Source: CAZGZD01 sp964530005 (GTDB taxonomy: Bacteria; Patescibacteriota; Microgenomatia; UBA1406; GWC2-37-13). Taken from it: 24,591 nt of DNA. Both the position numbers and the translations under genes were made by a program. The stretch covers positions 1-24,591 of the forward strand of contig CAZGZD010000014.1 in the NCBI GenBank assembly GCA_964530005.1, in the 5' to 3' direction. Below, piece after piece: positions 8,075-15,714 of the stretch. The notes beneath the pieces were generated by a model. The model was not told the DNA's origin. It saw only the letters and a program-made list of their open reading frames with translations, and searched no databases. Each line of letters begins with the position of its first letter. Position 1 is the first letter of the stretch.

Positions 8075-11000
8075 TTATTTCATATAATCAACTGATAGTC
8101 CCAATGCGTTTAACTCCTTCAAAAGTACGTGGAAAGACTCTGGTACTGATGATTGAGGTATGTCAAGGCCCTTTATAATAAGTTCAAATGCCTTGACACG
8201 GCCTCTTACGTCGTCACTCTTAATAGTCAACATTTCTTGTAAGGTAGCAGGCACTCGGTGTGCCTCAAGAGCCCAGACTTCCATCTCACCAAATCTTTGT
8301 CCACCCATCTGAGACTTTCCACCAAGTGGTTGCTGGGTGACGAGTGAGTATGGACCAACAGATCGAGCATGGAACTTGTCTTCGATCATGTGTATAAGCT
8401 TCATAATGTATCCGACTCCGACTAGTACCGGTCGATCAAACGGTCGTCCAGTTGCGCCGTCATAAATTATTCTTTTTCCGTCTGTTGGGAGTCCGAGCTT
8501 TTTAAGTTCGCTGGTTATAAATTCTTCTTTAATTCCTTCAAAGACAGGAACAGAAATATGAGTTCCCTCTTTTTGGGCAATAATTCCAAGTAAGGTCTCA
8601 AAGAGCTGGCCCAAATTCATACGAGCCAGGATAGAGAGGGGAGATATGATAATGTCAACAGGCGTACCATCTTCAAGATATGGCATTTCCCAATCAGGCA
8701 GTATGCGAGAGATGACTCCTTTATTTCCATGTCGTCCGGCAAGTTTGTCTCCGACCCTGATTTTACGAAGTTGAGATGTGGTAACCAGCATTCGTCTTAT
8801 AATGCTTGGCTCAAGTTCGTTTGGATCTTTTTTAGTATCAATAGATTTGATATCAACAACAGTGCCTTTTTTGCCGTATGGCATACGAAGTGAAGTATCC
8901 TTGACGTCTTTGGCTTTTTCTCCAAATATTGCACGAAGTAGTCTTTCTTCAGCTGAAAGTTCTTTTTCTCCTTTGGGAGCGACCTTACCAACGAGTATAT
9001 CTCCACCTTTTACATCAGTTCCCACAACGACGAGTCCTTCACGATCGAGGTTTTGCAGTACTTCTTCTCGAACGTTTGGAATATCTCGGGTAAGCTCTTC
9101 TGGCCCAAGTTTTGTCTCAACAAGATCTGATATAAATTCTTCACTAGACATTGATGTGAGAATATCTTCTCGGACAAGGCGCTCAGAGATTACGAATCCG
9201 TCCTCATATCCGAGACCATTTAAAGAGGTGTATGCGATCACAAGATTCTGTCCGATTGCGAGTCGGCCTGATTCAGTTGCTGGTCCATCGATAATCACTT
9301 CGCCTTTAGTCATCTTCTGATTTGGCTCGACGCGTGGTTTTTGATCAAAGACGACATCTTTATTAGTTTTTACAAATCGACTTAAATTGTATTCATGTTT
9401 TTTACCACTTTTTCCTTTAAAAATAATTTTCTCACCGTCAACATATTCAACTTTTCCATCTTCTGGTGCAAAGACAGTGCGACCTAATGCCGAGGCAACT
9501 ACTTTTTCCATTCCTGTGCCGACATATGGGCTTTGGGGTTTGATGAGTGGGATAGCCTGACATTGCATGTGTGTTCCCATAAGGGCTCGTGAGGCATCGT
9601 CATTTTGCAAAAAGGGAATAAGCGCTGCTGATGCGCCAACAACCTGCTGGGAAGAGATGTCGACATAGTTGAGCTTATCCGCTGTTATTTCGACAATATC
9701 TTTTTCGTGTCGAGCTACAATCTTTTGTTGCTGTATGACTCCACTTTTATCAACCACAATATTGCTTGATGTTATGTAGCAATCCTGCTCATCATCTGCT
9801 TCAAGATACACAATGTCACTACTTAGTTTGGAAATTGTCTTACCTCCTTTTTTAAGATGTTGGACTTTTTTATAAGGAGTTTCAAGAAATCCATATTTAT
9901 TTACCTTGCTGTAGAGAGCCATATAAGTTACAACACCGATATTTGGACCTTCTGGGGATCGGATCGGACAGATTTTTCCGTATTGGGAAGTTGAAATGTC
10001 TCGGATAGAGAAAGATGCTCGCTCTTTCTCAATACCACCCGGGCCGCCGACTGTAATTCGCCTTGCATTGTCAAGTTCTGAAAGTGGGTTGGTTTGGTCA
10101 ACAATTGTTGAGAGTTGGTTGGTTCGGAAAAACGAATTCATAGCAATTGTTAGCGGTTTTGAATTGACGATTTGGGCTGGATTTATACTAGTCTCACCTG
10201 TTACAAGACTCATTCTTTCCTTTATCTCTCGCTCAACACGAACCATGCCGACACGAATTCCATACATACCAACCAGCTCGCCCACTGTTCGAAGACGACG
10301 ATTCCCTAAGTGGTCAATATCATCAAATTTGCCACGTCCCGCTGTAATATTGACAAGATATTTTATTGTCTCGATGAGATCGGTTTTGGTGAGGAGATAA
10401 TTCTCGTCCACAATATCAAGGTCAAGTCCCAGTTTTTTGTTTATTTTATATCGTCCAACATCTGCAAGAGAGTAACGTCGGGGATTAAAAAATAAATTTT
10501 TGAGATTATCGTAAGCGTTATCTATAATGAGTGGCTCACCAGGTTTGATTTTTCTGTACATCTCAAGTACAGCTTCATCTCTGCTGACTGTAGTGTCTTT
10601 TTTAAGAGTTGGAGTAATATATTTTTCAAGAAGCGTGGGGTCAAGGTCTTTGAAGTGGTGAAGAATCTGGGCGCTTGATTCTCCGTCAAAAGCCTTAATA
10701 AATACTGGCGCCAAGAATTTTCTTTTTTTATTGACCTTAATTTCAATAAGATTGTGCTTGCTGATTGAAATATCAATCCAAGCTCCGATAAATGGACGAA
10801 TCTCAGCGTTGTAGATTGTTTGTCCTGTTGATTTATCAATTTCAGCAGTGAAATACACACCTGGAGACCTAACGAGTTGATTTATGATGATTCGCTCAAT
10901 TCCATTTATGATAAAGCTTCCACGATCTGTCATTTTGGGAATATTACAAAAATACACATCTTGTGATTTTTGCGAGCCTGTCTTTTTGTTGGTTAGCTTG

Positions 11001-11305
11001 AGCTTTAGATATAAGGGAACGTCAAAAGTAAGTTTTTTTGTCAGGCAGAGCTTGAATTCGTAGCGTGGTTCTCCAAAGTGAATGTCCTCAAGCGCGAGTG
11101 TAAATTTTTTGCCAGTGTAATCTTCAACGGGAAAAAATTCATTAAGAATTTTTTTAAGGTTAGTCGTGATGAAGGTATTCCACGAGTTTTTCTGGATCTC
11201 AATGAGATCAAAAGTATCAAGATGTGTATCTTTAGTACCCAGATAGATCTCAGGTCGATGTTTTCCTGGGTTTTTTTGAGTTTTGTTCGTGGATTTAGTT
11301 TGCAT
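8075..11305 (-). CDS. rpoB: DNA-directed RNA polymerase subunit beta
   Basis: Second-largest RNA polymerase subunit, 1076 aa from the chosen ATG (begins MQTKST). An in-frame TTG at 11401 would add 32 residues read through a GC-rich hairpin in the leader, so I reject that start. Recognisable elements include the fork/rifampicin region with GGPGGIEKERASFSIRD and PEGPNIG, and the C-terminal region with SVGPYSLVTQQPLGGKSQ and GGQRFGEMEVWALEA. In the rifampicin region (397-421) the residues matching E. coli Q513, H526 and S531 are Thr400, Asn413 and Thr418; Asp403 (D516) is kept. The stretch after WALEA reads HRVPATLQEM instead of the common YGAAYTLQEM. No SD is visible. It is the first gene of the operon, with its own promoter about 110 bp upstream; rplJ and rplL are not adjacent. 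Confidence 0.97.
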   Translation of the reverse strand: MQTKSTNKTQKNPGKHRPEIYLGTKDTHLDTFDLIEIQKNSWNTFITTNLKKILNEFFPVEDYTGKKFTLALEDIHFGEPRYEFKLCLTKKLTFDVPLYLKLKLTNKKTGSQKSQDVYFCNIPKMTDRGSFIINGIERIIINQLVRSPGVYFTAEIDKSTGQTIYNAEIRPFIGAWIDISISKHNLIEIKVNKKRKFLAPVFIKAFDGESSAQILHHFKDLDPTLLEKYITPTLKKDTTVSRDEAVLEMYRKIKPGEPLIIDNAYDNLKNLFFNPRRYSLADVGRYKINKKLGLDLDIVDENYLLTKTDLIETIKYLVNITAGRGKFDDIDHLGNRRLRTVGELVGMYGIRVGMVRVEREIKERMSLVTGETSINPAQIVNSKPLTIAMNSFFRTNQLSTIVDQTNPLSELDNARRITVGGPGGIEKERASFSIRDISTSQYGKICPIRSPEGPNIGVVTYMALYSKVNKYGFLETPYKKVQHLKKGGKTISKLSSDIVYLEADDEQDCYITSSNIVVDKSGVIQQQKIVARHEKDIVEITADKLNYVDISSQQVVGASAALIPFLQNDDASRALMGTHMQCQAIPLIKPQSPYVGTGMEKVVASALGRTVFAPEDGKVEYVDGEKIIFKGKSGKKHEYNLSRFVKTNKDVVFDQKPRVEPNQKMTKGEVIIDGPATESGRLAIGQNLVIAYTSLNGLGYEDGFVISERLVREDILTSMSSEEFISDLVETKLGPEELTRDIPNVREEVLQNLDREGLVVVGTDVKGGDILVGKVAPKGEKELSAEERLLRAIFGEKAKDVKDTSLRMPYGKKGTVVDIKSIDTKKDPNELEPSIIRRMLVTTSQLRKIRVGDKLAGRHGNKGVISRILPDWEMPYLEDGTPVDIIISPLSILARMNLGQLFETLLGIIAQKEGTHISVPVFEGIKEEFITSELKKLGLPTDGKRIIYDGATGRPFDRPVLVGVGYIMKLIHMIEDKFHARSVGPYSLVTQQPLGGKSQMGGQRFGEMEVWALEAHRVPATLQEMLTIKSDDVRGRVKAFELIIKGLDIPQSSVPESFHVLLKELNALGLSVDYMK

Positions 11306-11359
11306 CGCGTAATTAAGTTTGCCCAGTAATCGCAACCTGAGTGCGTATTCTTTTTTGAA

Positions 11360-11396
11360 TAAATAAAATCCCCCTTCCCGGATAGTGGGGGGGATT
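11360..11396 (-). terminator. Intrinsic-terminator-like hairpin in the rpoB leader
   Basis: On the minus strand an 8-bp stem, AATCCCCC paired with GGGGGATT (arms 11389-11396 and 11367-11374), closes a 14-nt loop and is followed by TTTTATTTATT. It lies between the rpoB promoter and the rpoB ATG, starting about 11 nt after the predicted transcription start. It could end the upstream operon, attenuate rpoBC, or both. The structure is seen; the function is inferred. Confidence 0.55.
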
Positions 11397-11413
11397 AGCA
11401 AAAACTAGGTAGA

Positions 11414-11442
11414 AGAATACATGATGTGCTTTTAAAAGTCAA
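11414..11442 (-). promoter_or_regulatory. Predicted sigma-70-type promoter for rpoBC-rpsLG-fusA
   Basis: The minus strand reads TTGACT (11437-11442), a 17-bp spacer, then TATTCT (11414-11419). These match consensus at 5/6 and 4/6 with ideal spacing. The predicted start near 11407 gives a leader of about 100 nt containing the hairpin at 11360-11396. The -35 box sits just past the stop codon of the YtxH-like gene. Confidence 0.65.
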
Positions 11443-11449
11443 GTCTTTT

Positions 11450-11797
11450 TTACTTTGCTTCTCGATCTTCTTTTAAAAATAGTTTTTTTGTATGTTTGCT
11501 ATTTATTCCAATTCGGTCAATCAGTGCCTTGAGCGGCGAGCTGCTTTGAGCGACATTTTCAAAAACGTGCTCAACTGGTTTTATAGTATCTTTAATATAT
11601 TCTTCTGCTCCAAGTCCATATTCTTTTAAAATTCCCCCAACTTCTCCCTCAAGATTCTCAGCGCTGTCGGCTAAGTGTCGAATAGTTTCTCGTCCCTTTT
11701 GGGTCCCAAATGCCCATACTAAAGCAGCTCCGCCCAGTAATCCAAGGCCGAATCCATACCATGTATTGTCACTCTGACTGTTTTTTTTGTTTTTCAT
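11450..11797 (-). CDS. YtxH-like membrane-anchored protein
   Basis: A 115-aa protein starting MKNKKNSQSD. A glycine-rich hydrophobic segment (about 14-29, YGFGLGLLGGAALVWAFG) followed by TQKGRETIRHL matches the YtxH pattern of one membrane helix and then an amphipathic helical region. The rest is charged and helical. YtxH proteins are known as general-stress proteins in Bacillus, but their molecular role is unclear. The gene follows a DUF948-like gene and overlaps it by 29 bp, matching the ytxG-ytxH order of B. subtilis. I chose the ATG at 11797 over an in-frame TTG at 11821. There is no SD; the start lies between A9 and A8 runs. It is the last gene before the rpoB promoter. Confidence 0.7.
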   Translation of the reverse strand: MKNKKNSQSDNTWYGFGLGLLGGAALVWAFGTQKGRETIRHLADSAENLEGEVGGILKEYGLGAEEYIKDTIKPVEHVFENVAQSSSPLKALIDRIGINSKHTKKLFLKEDREAK

Positions 11798-12044
11798 GTT
11801 TTTTTTTGTTGAAAGTCTCAAGTGCTTGAAAGATTACTTTGGTTCCGGTGATGAACCCAAGTACCTCATGCATACCATTGCCAAGAGTGCCGCTAACTTT
11901 CTCAAAGCCTTCAATAATCGCATTCACTCGTCCGAGAGCTTTTTTAAACTCCCAAAGTGCAAGCACGAGATAGACTCCAACGACTATGAGGAAAATTGTC
12001 GTAACGGAAAGAGTCACGATAAGAAAAATTTGAGTAATATCCAT
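11769..12044 (-). CDS. DUF948-like (YtxG-type) membrane protein
   Basis: A 91-aa protein starting MDITQIF. One N-terminal transmembrane helix (about 5-28, FLIVTLSVTTIFLIVVGVYLVL) is followed by LWEFKKALGRVNAIIEGFEKV, a helix resembling DUF948/YtxG, and a lysine-rich tail. Its function is not established. Pairing with the YtxH-like gene supports a ytxGH-type unit. The ATG at 12044 is preferred over an upstream in-frame start at 12080 because the hydrophobic helix then begins near the N-terminus, as is usual. The 3' end contains runs of nine and eight adenines (in mRNA sense) inside the overlap with the next gene. Confidence 0.65.
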   Translation of the reverse strand: MDITQIFLIVTLSVTTIFLIVVGVYLVLALWEFKKALGRVNAIIEGFEKVSGTLGNGMHEVLGFITGTKVIFQALETFNKKKHEKQKKQSE

Positions 12045-12105
12045 TACTATTATTGTGGAAGAAACCTGCGCAAAATGCAAGAGCTGCTTTCGACTTACAC
12101 CTATA

Positions 12106-12864
12106 CTACTCTTGAGCTTTCAGTTGAGTGCGGAGAAAATCCGACCCTCTTTTTTTGCCCCAGTACAAGTTTGCAAGAAGAAGGGTGTCGGCGGTACCAG
12201 CGTCCAGCCAATAACCTTCAAGCTCAGCCCACTTCATAGCTTCATCCTGAATATAGAGATTATTGACATCAGTAATCTCAAGCTCTGCTCGGGCTGATGG
12301 CTTGCATTTGCGTATGTAATCAAACACTTTGTGATCGTATAGATATAGTCCTGTTACGGCAAAATCAGAAGGAGGAGTCGCAGGCTTCTCGATAATGTTT
12401 ATTATTCGGTTTGTATCATGGGGATCAAATTGCGGCACACCAAATCGTCTGGGATCTGCGACCTTTTTCAAATATACGAGCGCACCTTCGGAAAAATTAC
12501 CAACTGATTGGGAGATATCTGCATCGGTCGTATTATCTCCAAGCATCACACAAATAGACTCGTCTCCTGCAAAATCTTCGGCAAGTGCAAGGGCATCAGC
12601 GATTCCGCCATCTGGCTTTTCTTGGAATGCATACTCGAGATGTTCGACGCCAAATTCTTCTCCATTTTTGACAACGTGAATAAAGTCGCCAGAGTGTGGG
12701 CCTGATACCACAACCAGGATATTTTTGATGCCCGCCTTAACGAGCGTTTGAATAGGATAGAAGATCATCGGTTTATCATATACAGGCAGAAGATGTTTGT
12801 TGGTTGCAAAAGTAAGTGGGTAGAGTCGTGTCCCCAGTCCTCCAGCGAGAATTACTCCTTTCAT
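12106..12864 (-). CDS. Sugar-phosphate nucleotidyltransferase, RmlA-like (glucose-1-phosphate thymidylyltransferase family)
   Basis: A 252-aa cytosolic enzyme predicted to join a sugar-1-phosphate to an NTP, typically dTTP plus glucose-1-phosphate giving dTDP-glucose. The nucleotide-binding loop is LAGGLGTRLYPLT with Arg13, followed by NKHLLPVYDKPMIFYP (Lys23), then LGDN (Asp110), a typical EKP, and GYWLDAGTADTLL (Asp221), all matching RmlA active-site segments. It is somewhat shorter than RmlA (about 290 aa). No rmlBCD genes are nearby, so the sugar product and the exact nucleotide are uncertain. It lies 7 bp after the small membrane protein gene and has no SD. It may supply activated sugar for envelope glycans made elsewhere. 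Confidence 0.85.
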   Translation of the reverse strand: MKGVILAGGLGTRLYPLTFATNKHLLPVYDKPMIFYPIQTLVKAGIKNILVVVSGPHSGDFIHVVKNGEEFGVEHLEYAFQEKPDGGIADALALAEDFAGDESICVMLGDNTTDADISQSVGNFSEGALVYLKKVADPRRFGVPQFDPHDTNRIINIIEKPATPPSDFAVTGLYLYDHKVFDYIRKCKPSARAELEITDVNNLYIQDEAMKWAELEGYWLDAGTADTLLLANLYWGKKRGSDFLRTQLKAQE

Positions 12865-12871
12865 GTTGAGA

Positions 12872-13153
12872 TTAGGTCAAAAGCATAAAACTGACAATCA
12901 AAAGCGCAAGGAATCCAATCAAAATATATTCTATCATACTTCGGATGTGCAAAGTCCGGCGACCCATGTGGTGGAGAATTGACCATATAAGATAGCATGC
13001 CACAAAGACACATACTCCAGTAAAGCGAGCTACCCGTGACTGACTGAATATTCCCATATATGTTAAGAAGAACACACCGCAGGTTATAAGCGTAAGATAA
13101 TCCGCTAAATTATTCGAAATTTCGCGCTTTATATGTATATATATATCTTGCAT
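12872..13153 (-). CDS. Small hypothetical membrane protein
   Basis: I do not recognise this 93-aa protein. It has three hydrophobic segments, at about 18-35 (LADYLTLITCGVFFLTYMG), 42-61 (ARFTGVCVFVACYLIWSI) and 71-92, with a basic stretch HHMGRRTLH between the second and third, consistent with a small multi-pass membrane protein. It sits 4 bp after the CAP-domain gene and 7 bp before the nucleotidyltransferase gene, so it is very likely cotranscribed. The ATG has no SD. The hydrophobic pattern and tight spacing support a real gene; no function is assigned. Confidence 0.65.
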   Translation of the reverse strand: MQDIYIHIKREISNNLADYLTLITCGVFFLTYMGIFSQSRVARFTGVCVFVACYLIWSILHHMGRRTLHIRSMIEYILIGFLALLIVSFMLLT

Positions 13154-13157
13154 AGGA

Positions 13158-14048
13158 TTAAAGAATTGCTCCTCGCATTATAAAAAATGCTACAGCAACA
13201 AGAACAAAAAATAAAAAGATAAAATGTGCAAGGTTGCGACCGTGCATGCGAAAAAGCTTCATTCGCGCGGCAATATAGAAATCAGAAATAAGCGCAACAA
13301 GAATAACAATAATCATAAGAATCCCAGCATTTATTGAAAATGGAAGGATGTTTATTGCGGGACGAGCTGACGAGTTGGCAAGAACAAGAGATTCACCTTG
13401 TCGAGTTGGTGGTCCGACGATCTCAGCTGCAACGCGTGTATTCTGCGGTCTTTGCAGATCTTGGGAGAGCGCTTTACTTTGTGGTTTGCCAAGCATCTGT
13501 ACAACAAGGGTGGTTTCTTCACCGGCAAGCACTCCATTCACAACCGCAAACCCCACTTCTGTATATTCTGGTTTTATGATGTTTTCTCGGTGCGTAGGGG
13601 AGTTCATCCATGCTGTTACGACATTATTTGAGAATAAGAAGTTCTTGGCTAAGTTCTCACCAACATACTCATAGGAGTATCCACTATCTAAGACAAAATC
13701 CCAAGGGGTTCGTCCTTGTGGTGAATAATGCGCCCAATAATCATGAGTAAACATATCCGCTGCCTTTTTTTGAGCTGCTATCGCAAGCTTCGAGTTATAG
13801 CTTAGTGGCTGCAGATTTTGCTTCGCCCTTTCTTGATTTGTGAGTTCAAGTAACTTTTGCGAACTAATGTCTGTTGCGAAGCCGAGTACATTTGAGAGTT
13901 GTGGGATCGGGTGTTTGGAAAGTGCAACAAGAGAAAACGCAAGCAAAAGGTAGAGGGCTAAAAAATCGTGACGTAGAATCCGCGCTCGATAGTTATTTGA
14001 GATGCTTGGAATAAATAAGTGATGTATAAGTCTTTTTATGTTTTTCAT
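13158..14048 (-). CDS. CAP (SCP/PR1)-domain extracellular protein with membrane anchors
   Basis: A 296-aa protein with an N-terminal hydrophobic helix (about 29-44), a CAP domain (about 64-187) and two C-terminal transmembrane helices (about 236-257 and 272-294). CAP signatures are present: LTNQERAKQNLQPL, AHYSP with His107, VGENLA with Glu131, NSPTHRENI with His153, and EVGFA with Glu164. Together these give the His/Glu cavity residues of the family. The domain should face outside the cell. Bacterial CAP proteins have varied or unknown functions, so no activity is claimed. The gene overlaps the upstream VanZ-like gene by 4 bp (ATGA), which indicates coupled translation. Confidence 0.88.
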   Translation of the reverse strand: MKNIKRLIHHLFIPSISNNYRARILRHDFLALYLLLAFSLVALSKHPIPQLSNVLGFATDISSQKLLELTNQERAKQNLQPLSYNSKLAIAAQKKAADMFTHDYWAHYSPQGRTPWDFVLDSGYSYEYVGENLAKNFLFSNNVVTAWMNSPTHRENIIKPEYTEVGFAVVNGVLAGEETTLVVQMLGKPQSKALSQDLQRPQNTRVAAEIVGPPTRQGESLVLANSSARPAINILPFSINAGILMIIVILVALISDFYIAARMKLFRMHGRNLAHFIFLFFVLVAVAFFIMRGAIL

Positions 14049-14458
14049 GTGAGTAGTTTGTCTATAAGCTTTGGATATTTCTTAATATAACTATACATAA
14101 TCGCAATACCAATTGAGTCGATGAGCACATCACGCACAGTACCCTCGCGGGTCGGTACGAATTTCTGATGAATTTCATCTATCACCGCGTACAAAAGGGT
14201 AATTATTAATGCTATTAAAAGTTTTTTGTATACAGGCAATCTTTTTTCCGAATAGATACAAAGGGCGCGATACACAAGAGTGTAAAGAATTGAATATTCT
14301 GTGACATGAAGAAATTTAAAGAACATGAAATTGATGATATAGGTATTGGACACAGCTACTCTTTGTCTGGACGAGAGATAGAATATAAGAGTCATCCAGA
14401 GAATGGCTGGCAGAACAAGCAGTATAGTTCTAAATAGAGGATGTCTTTTTTGTTTCAT
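14045..14458 (-). CDS. VanZ-like membrane protein
   Basis: A 137-aa protein with about four hydrophobic segments. It shows the VanZ-family pattern: IFYLSSR after the first helix, FLHVTEYSILY in the second, and DEIHQKFVPTREGTVRDVLIDSIG near the C-terminus, corresponding to the conserved DE-HQ-F-P-R...D stretch. VanZ itself gives low-level teicoplanin resistance; the biochemical role of the wider family is not settled. It overlaps its neighbours by 4 bp on each side (ATGA at both ends). It therefore belongs to the same unit as the lamin-tail and CAP proteins. No SD is seen. Confidence 0.85.
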   Translation of the reverse strand: MKQKRHPLFRTILLVLPAILWMTLIFYLSSRQRVAVSNTYIINFMFFKFLHVTEYSILYTLVYRALCIYSEKRLPVYKKLLIALIITLLYAVIDEIHQKFVPTREGTVRDVLIDSIGIAIMYSYIKKYPKLIDKLLT

Positions 14459-15714
14459 ACGATTTGTTGTTTAACTATTATCCACACAAGAAGAAGTACA
14501 GCGTATGAACAAGCGGCAAATGCCAAGCTACGACTAACGGCAAGTTCAGAGGAAGCGCTCTCACCTTTTACCACTGTATCAGATGTACCCAGCACATCTC
14601 CATTTTTATTGAGTCCTATACTTGTTTTTGGTGGTGCTACTATTTTTTTAGTTGAAGATTGCTGTGGATAGAGTACTGGTTTATAACCTGGATTTAATGT
14701 TGATAATGGAGCCGATTTTAATTTTTTGGTTGAGGATATTGAGTTTGAAGATGATGCTGATGATGTTGTCTCACTTTGAGAAATGCACACCGCGTTGACG
14801 GCTCCTTTTGTTGGCTCCTGCTCGCAAAATGAGCCAGTAGGCAAAGACATACGACCTTGACTCTTACCCTTTGACGAATCAGTATACTCATACGAATCTT
14901 TCTGGTTATTTGAAGCATCGAGAATCCGGACAGTATCTCCTGAGTTATTAAACACAGATGATGTGAGGTCGACTACTCCGTAGCTTTTTGATCCAATTGT
15001 AAGTGTGAATTTGCGAGGGCTGGATCCAGAGTCGGCCGTGTCATCGATATACCAGTCAGTAAGAGTAGTAGCATATTCGTTGTCATTGTATATCTCGATC
15101 CACTCATCCTGATCATCATCTGGATCTATCATCACCTCGGAGATGTAGATATTATTGTACGAGATGGGTGCGAGTGTGGGCGTAGGTGTGACAGTCGGTG
15201 TGGAGGTGCTTGTTGGAGTTGGGGTGGCTGTCGGAGTTGCAGTTGGTGCGGGTGCAAGTAAGATATCGCACGCCCCACTATTCGTATACTCGCGGGTTAT
15301 GATTGTTGAGACAAAGAAGCTGTTACTGCCGTCGGGACAGCGAATATAGCTTTTTGCTGAGGTGAAAGTGTCGGTGTAGGTGGCTGAATCGATAATATTG
15401 CTGAGGAGATCTTTTAGACTTACTGTCTCGGGGCCTGAGTTATTTAAGACAGCAGCAGACGTGGCTATTGTATACCCAAATGGCTTGATGATTTTGTCAG
15501 AGAATGTGATTTTTTTATTTGTCGCATCTGTGAGGGTAAGGGTTGAGATATCAACGCTGAGGGGCTGGTCATTGTAGAGCTCCACCCACTCTTCATCTCC
15601 GCTTACTGGTGCGGGATATATTTCATTAATCCATAATGCCGCAGAGACTCTGATGGGAAAAAACAGAGTAAAAAAAAATAAAAAGGTGGGAAGTAGAAGA
15701 TTTTTACTGAACAT
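14455..15714 (-). CDS. Surface protein with two lamin-tail (LTD) domains and a C-terminal membrane anchor
   Basis: A 419-aa protein predicted to be secreted and tethered to the membrane. It has a signal-like hydrophobic N-terminus (about 6-26), a first LTD from LWINEIYPAP (about 28-145), a Pro/Thr-rich linker (155-183), a second LTD from IYISEVMIDP (about 189-305), a Ser/Thr/Lys-rich spacer, and one transmembrane helix (about 396-414) near the end. Each LTD has a matching core: EEWVELYND in the first and DEWIEIYND in the second. Bacterial LTD domains often occur in surface or cell-wall proteins; the ligand is unknown. The ATG at 15714 overlaps the M23 stop by 11 bp. An upstream in-frame start at 15822 lies inside the M23 gene and is rejected because it would bury the signal sequence. 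Confidence 0.85.
   Translation of the reverse strand: MFSKNLLLPTFLFFFTLFFPIRVSAALWINEIYPAPVSGDEEWVELYNDQPLSVDISTLTLTDATNKKITFSDKIIKPFGYTIATSAAVLNNSGPETVSLKDLLSNIIDSATYTDTFTSAKSYIRCPDGSNSFFVSTIITREYTNSGACDILLAPAPTATPTATPTPTSTSTPTVTPTPTLAPISYNNIYISEVMIDPDDDQDEWIEIYNDNEYATTLTDWYIDDTADSGSSPRKFTLTIGSKSYGVVDLTSSVFNNSGDTVRILDASNNQKDSYEYTDSSKGKSQGRMSLPTGSFCEQEPTKGAVNAVCISQSETTSSASSSNSISSTKKLKSAPLSTLNPGYKPVLYPQQSSTKKIVAPPKTSIGLNKNGDVLGTSDTVVKGESASSELAVSRSLAFAACSYAVLLLVWIIVKQQIV
15165..15255 (-). repeat. Low-complexity Pro/Thr linker repeat within the LTD gene
   Basis: Short degenerate repeats encode alternating Pro-Thr/Ala/Ser residues (about 155-183 of the LTD protein), such as TATPTATPTPTSTSTPT. 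This is a flexible extracellular linker between the two LTD domains. The length may vary between strains by repeat slippage; that part is inference. Confidence 0.7.

Noticed and set aside
8778..9320. Open frame of 180 codons antisense to rpoB
   Set aside because: It lies wholly opposite a conserved rpoB segment, is Ser/Arg-rich as expected of a shadow frame, and shows no recognisable domain or start signal. Similar antisense frames over rpoC, fusA and nth were dropped for the same reason.
11306..11401. Longer RpoB start at the TTG at 11401
   Set aside because: It would translate through the terminator-like hairpin, has no family support, and the ATG at 11303-11305 gives a sensible N-terminus.
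15165..15255. CRISPR-like or regulatory tandem repeat
   Set aside because: The repeat is short, degenerate, has no spacers, and encodes an in-frame Pro/Thr linker.
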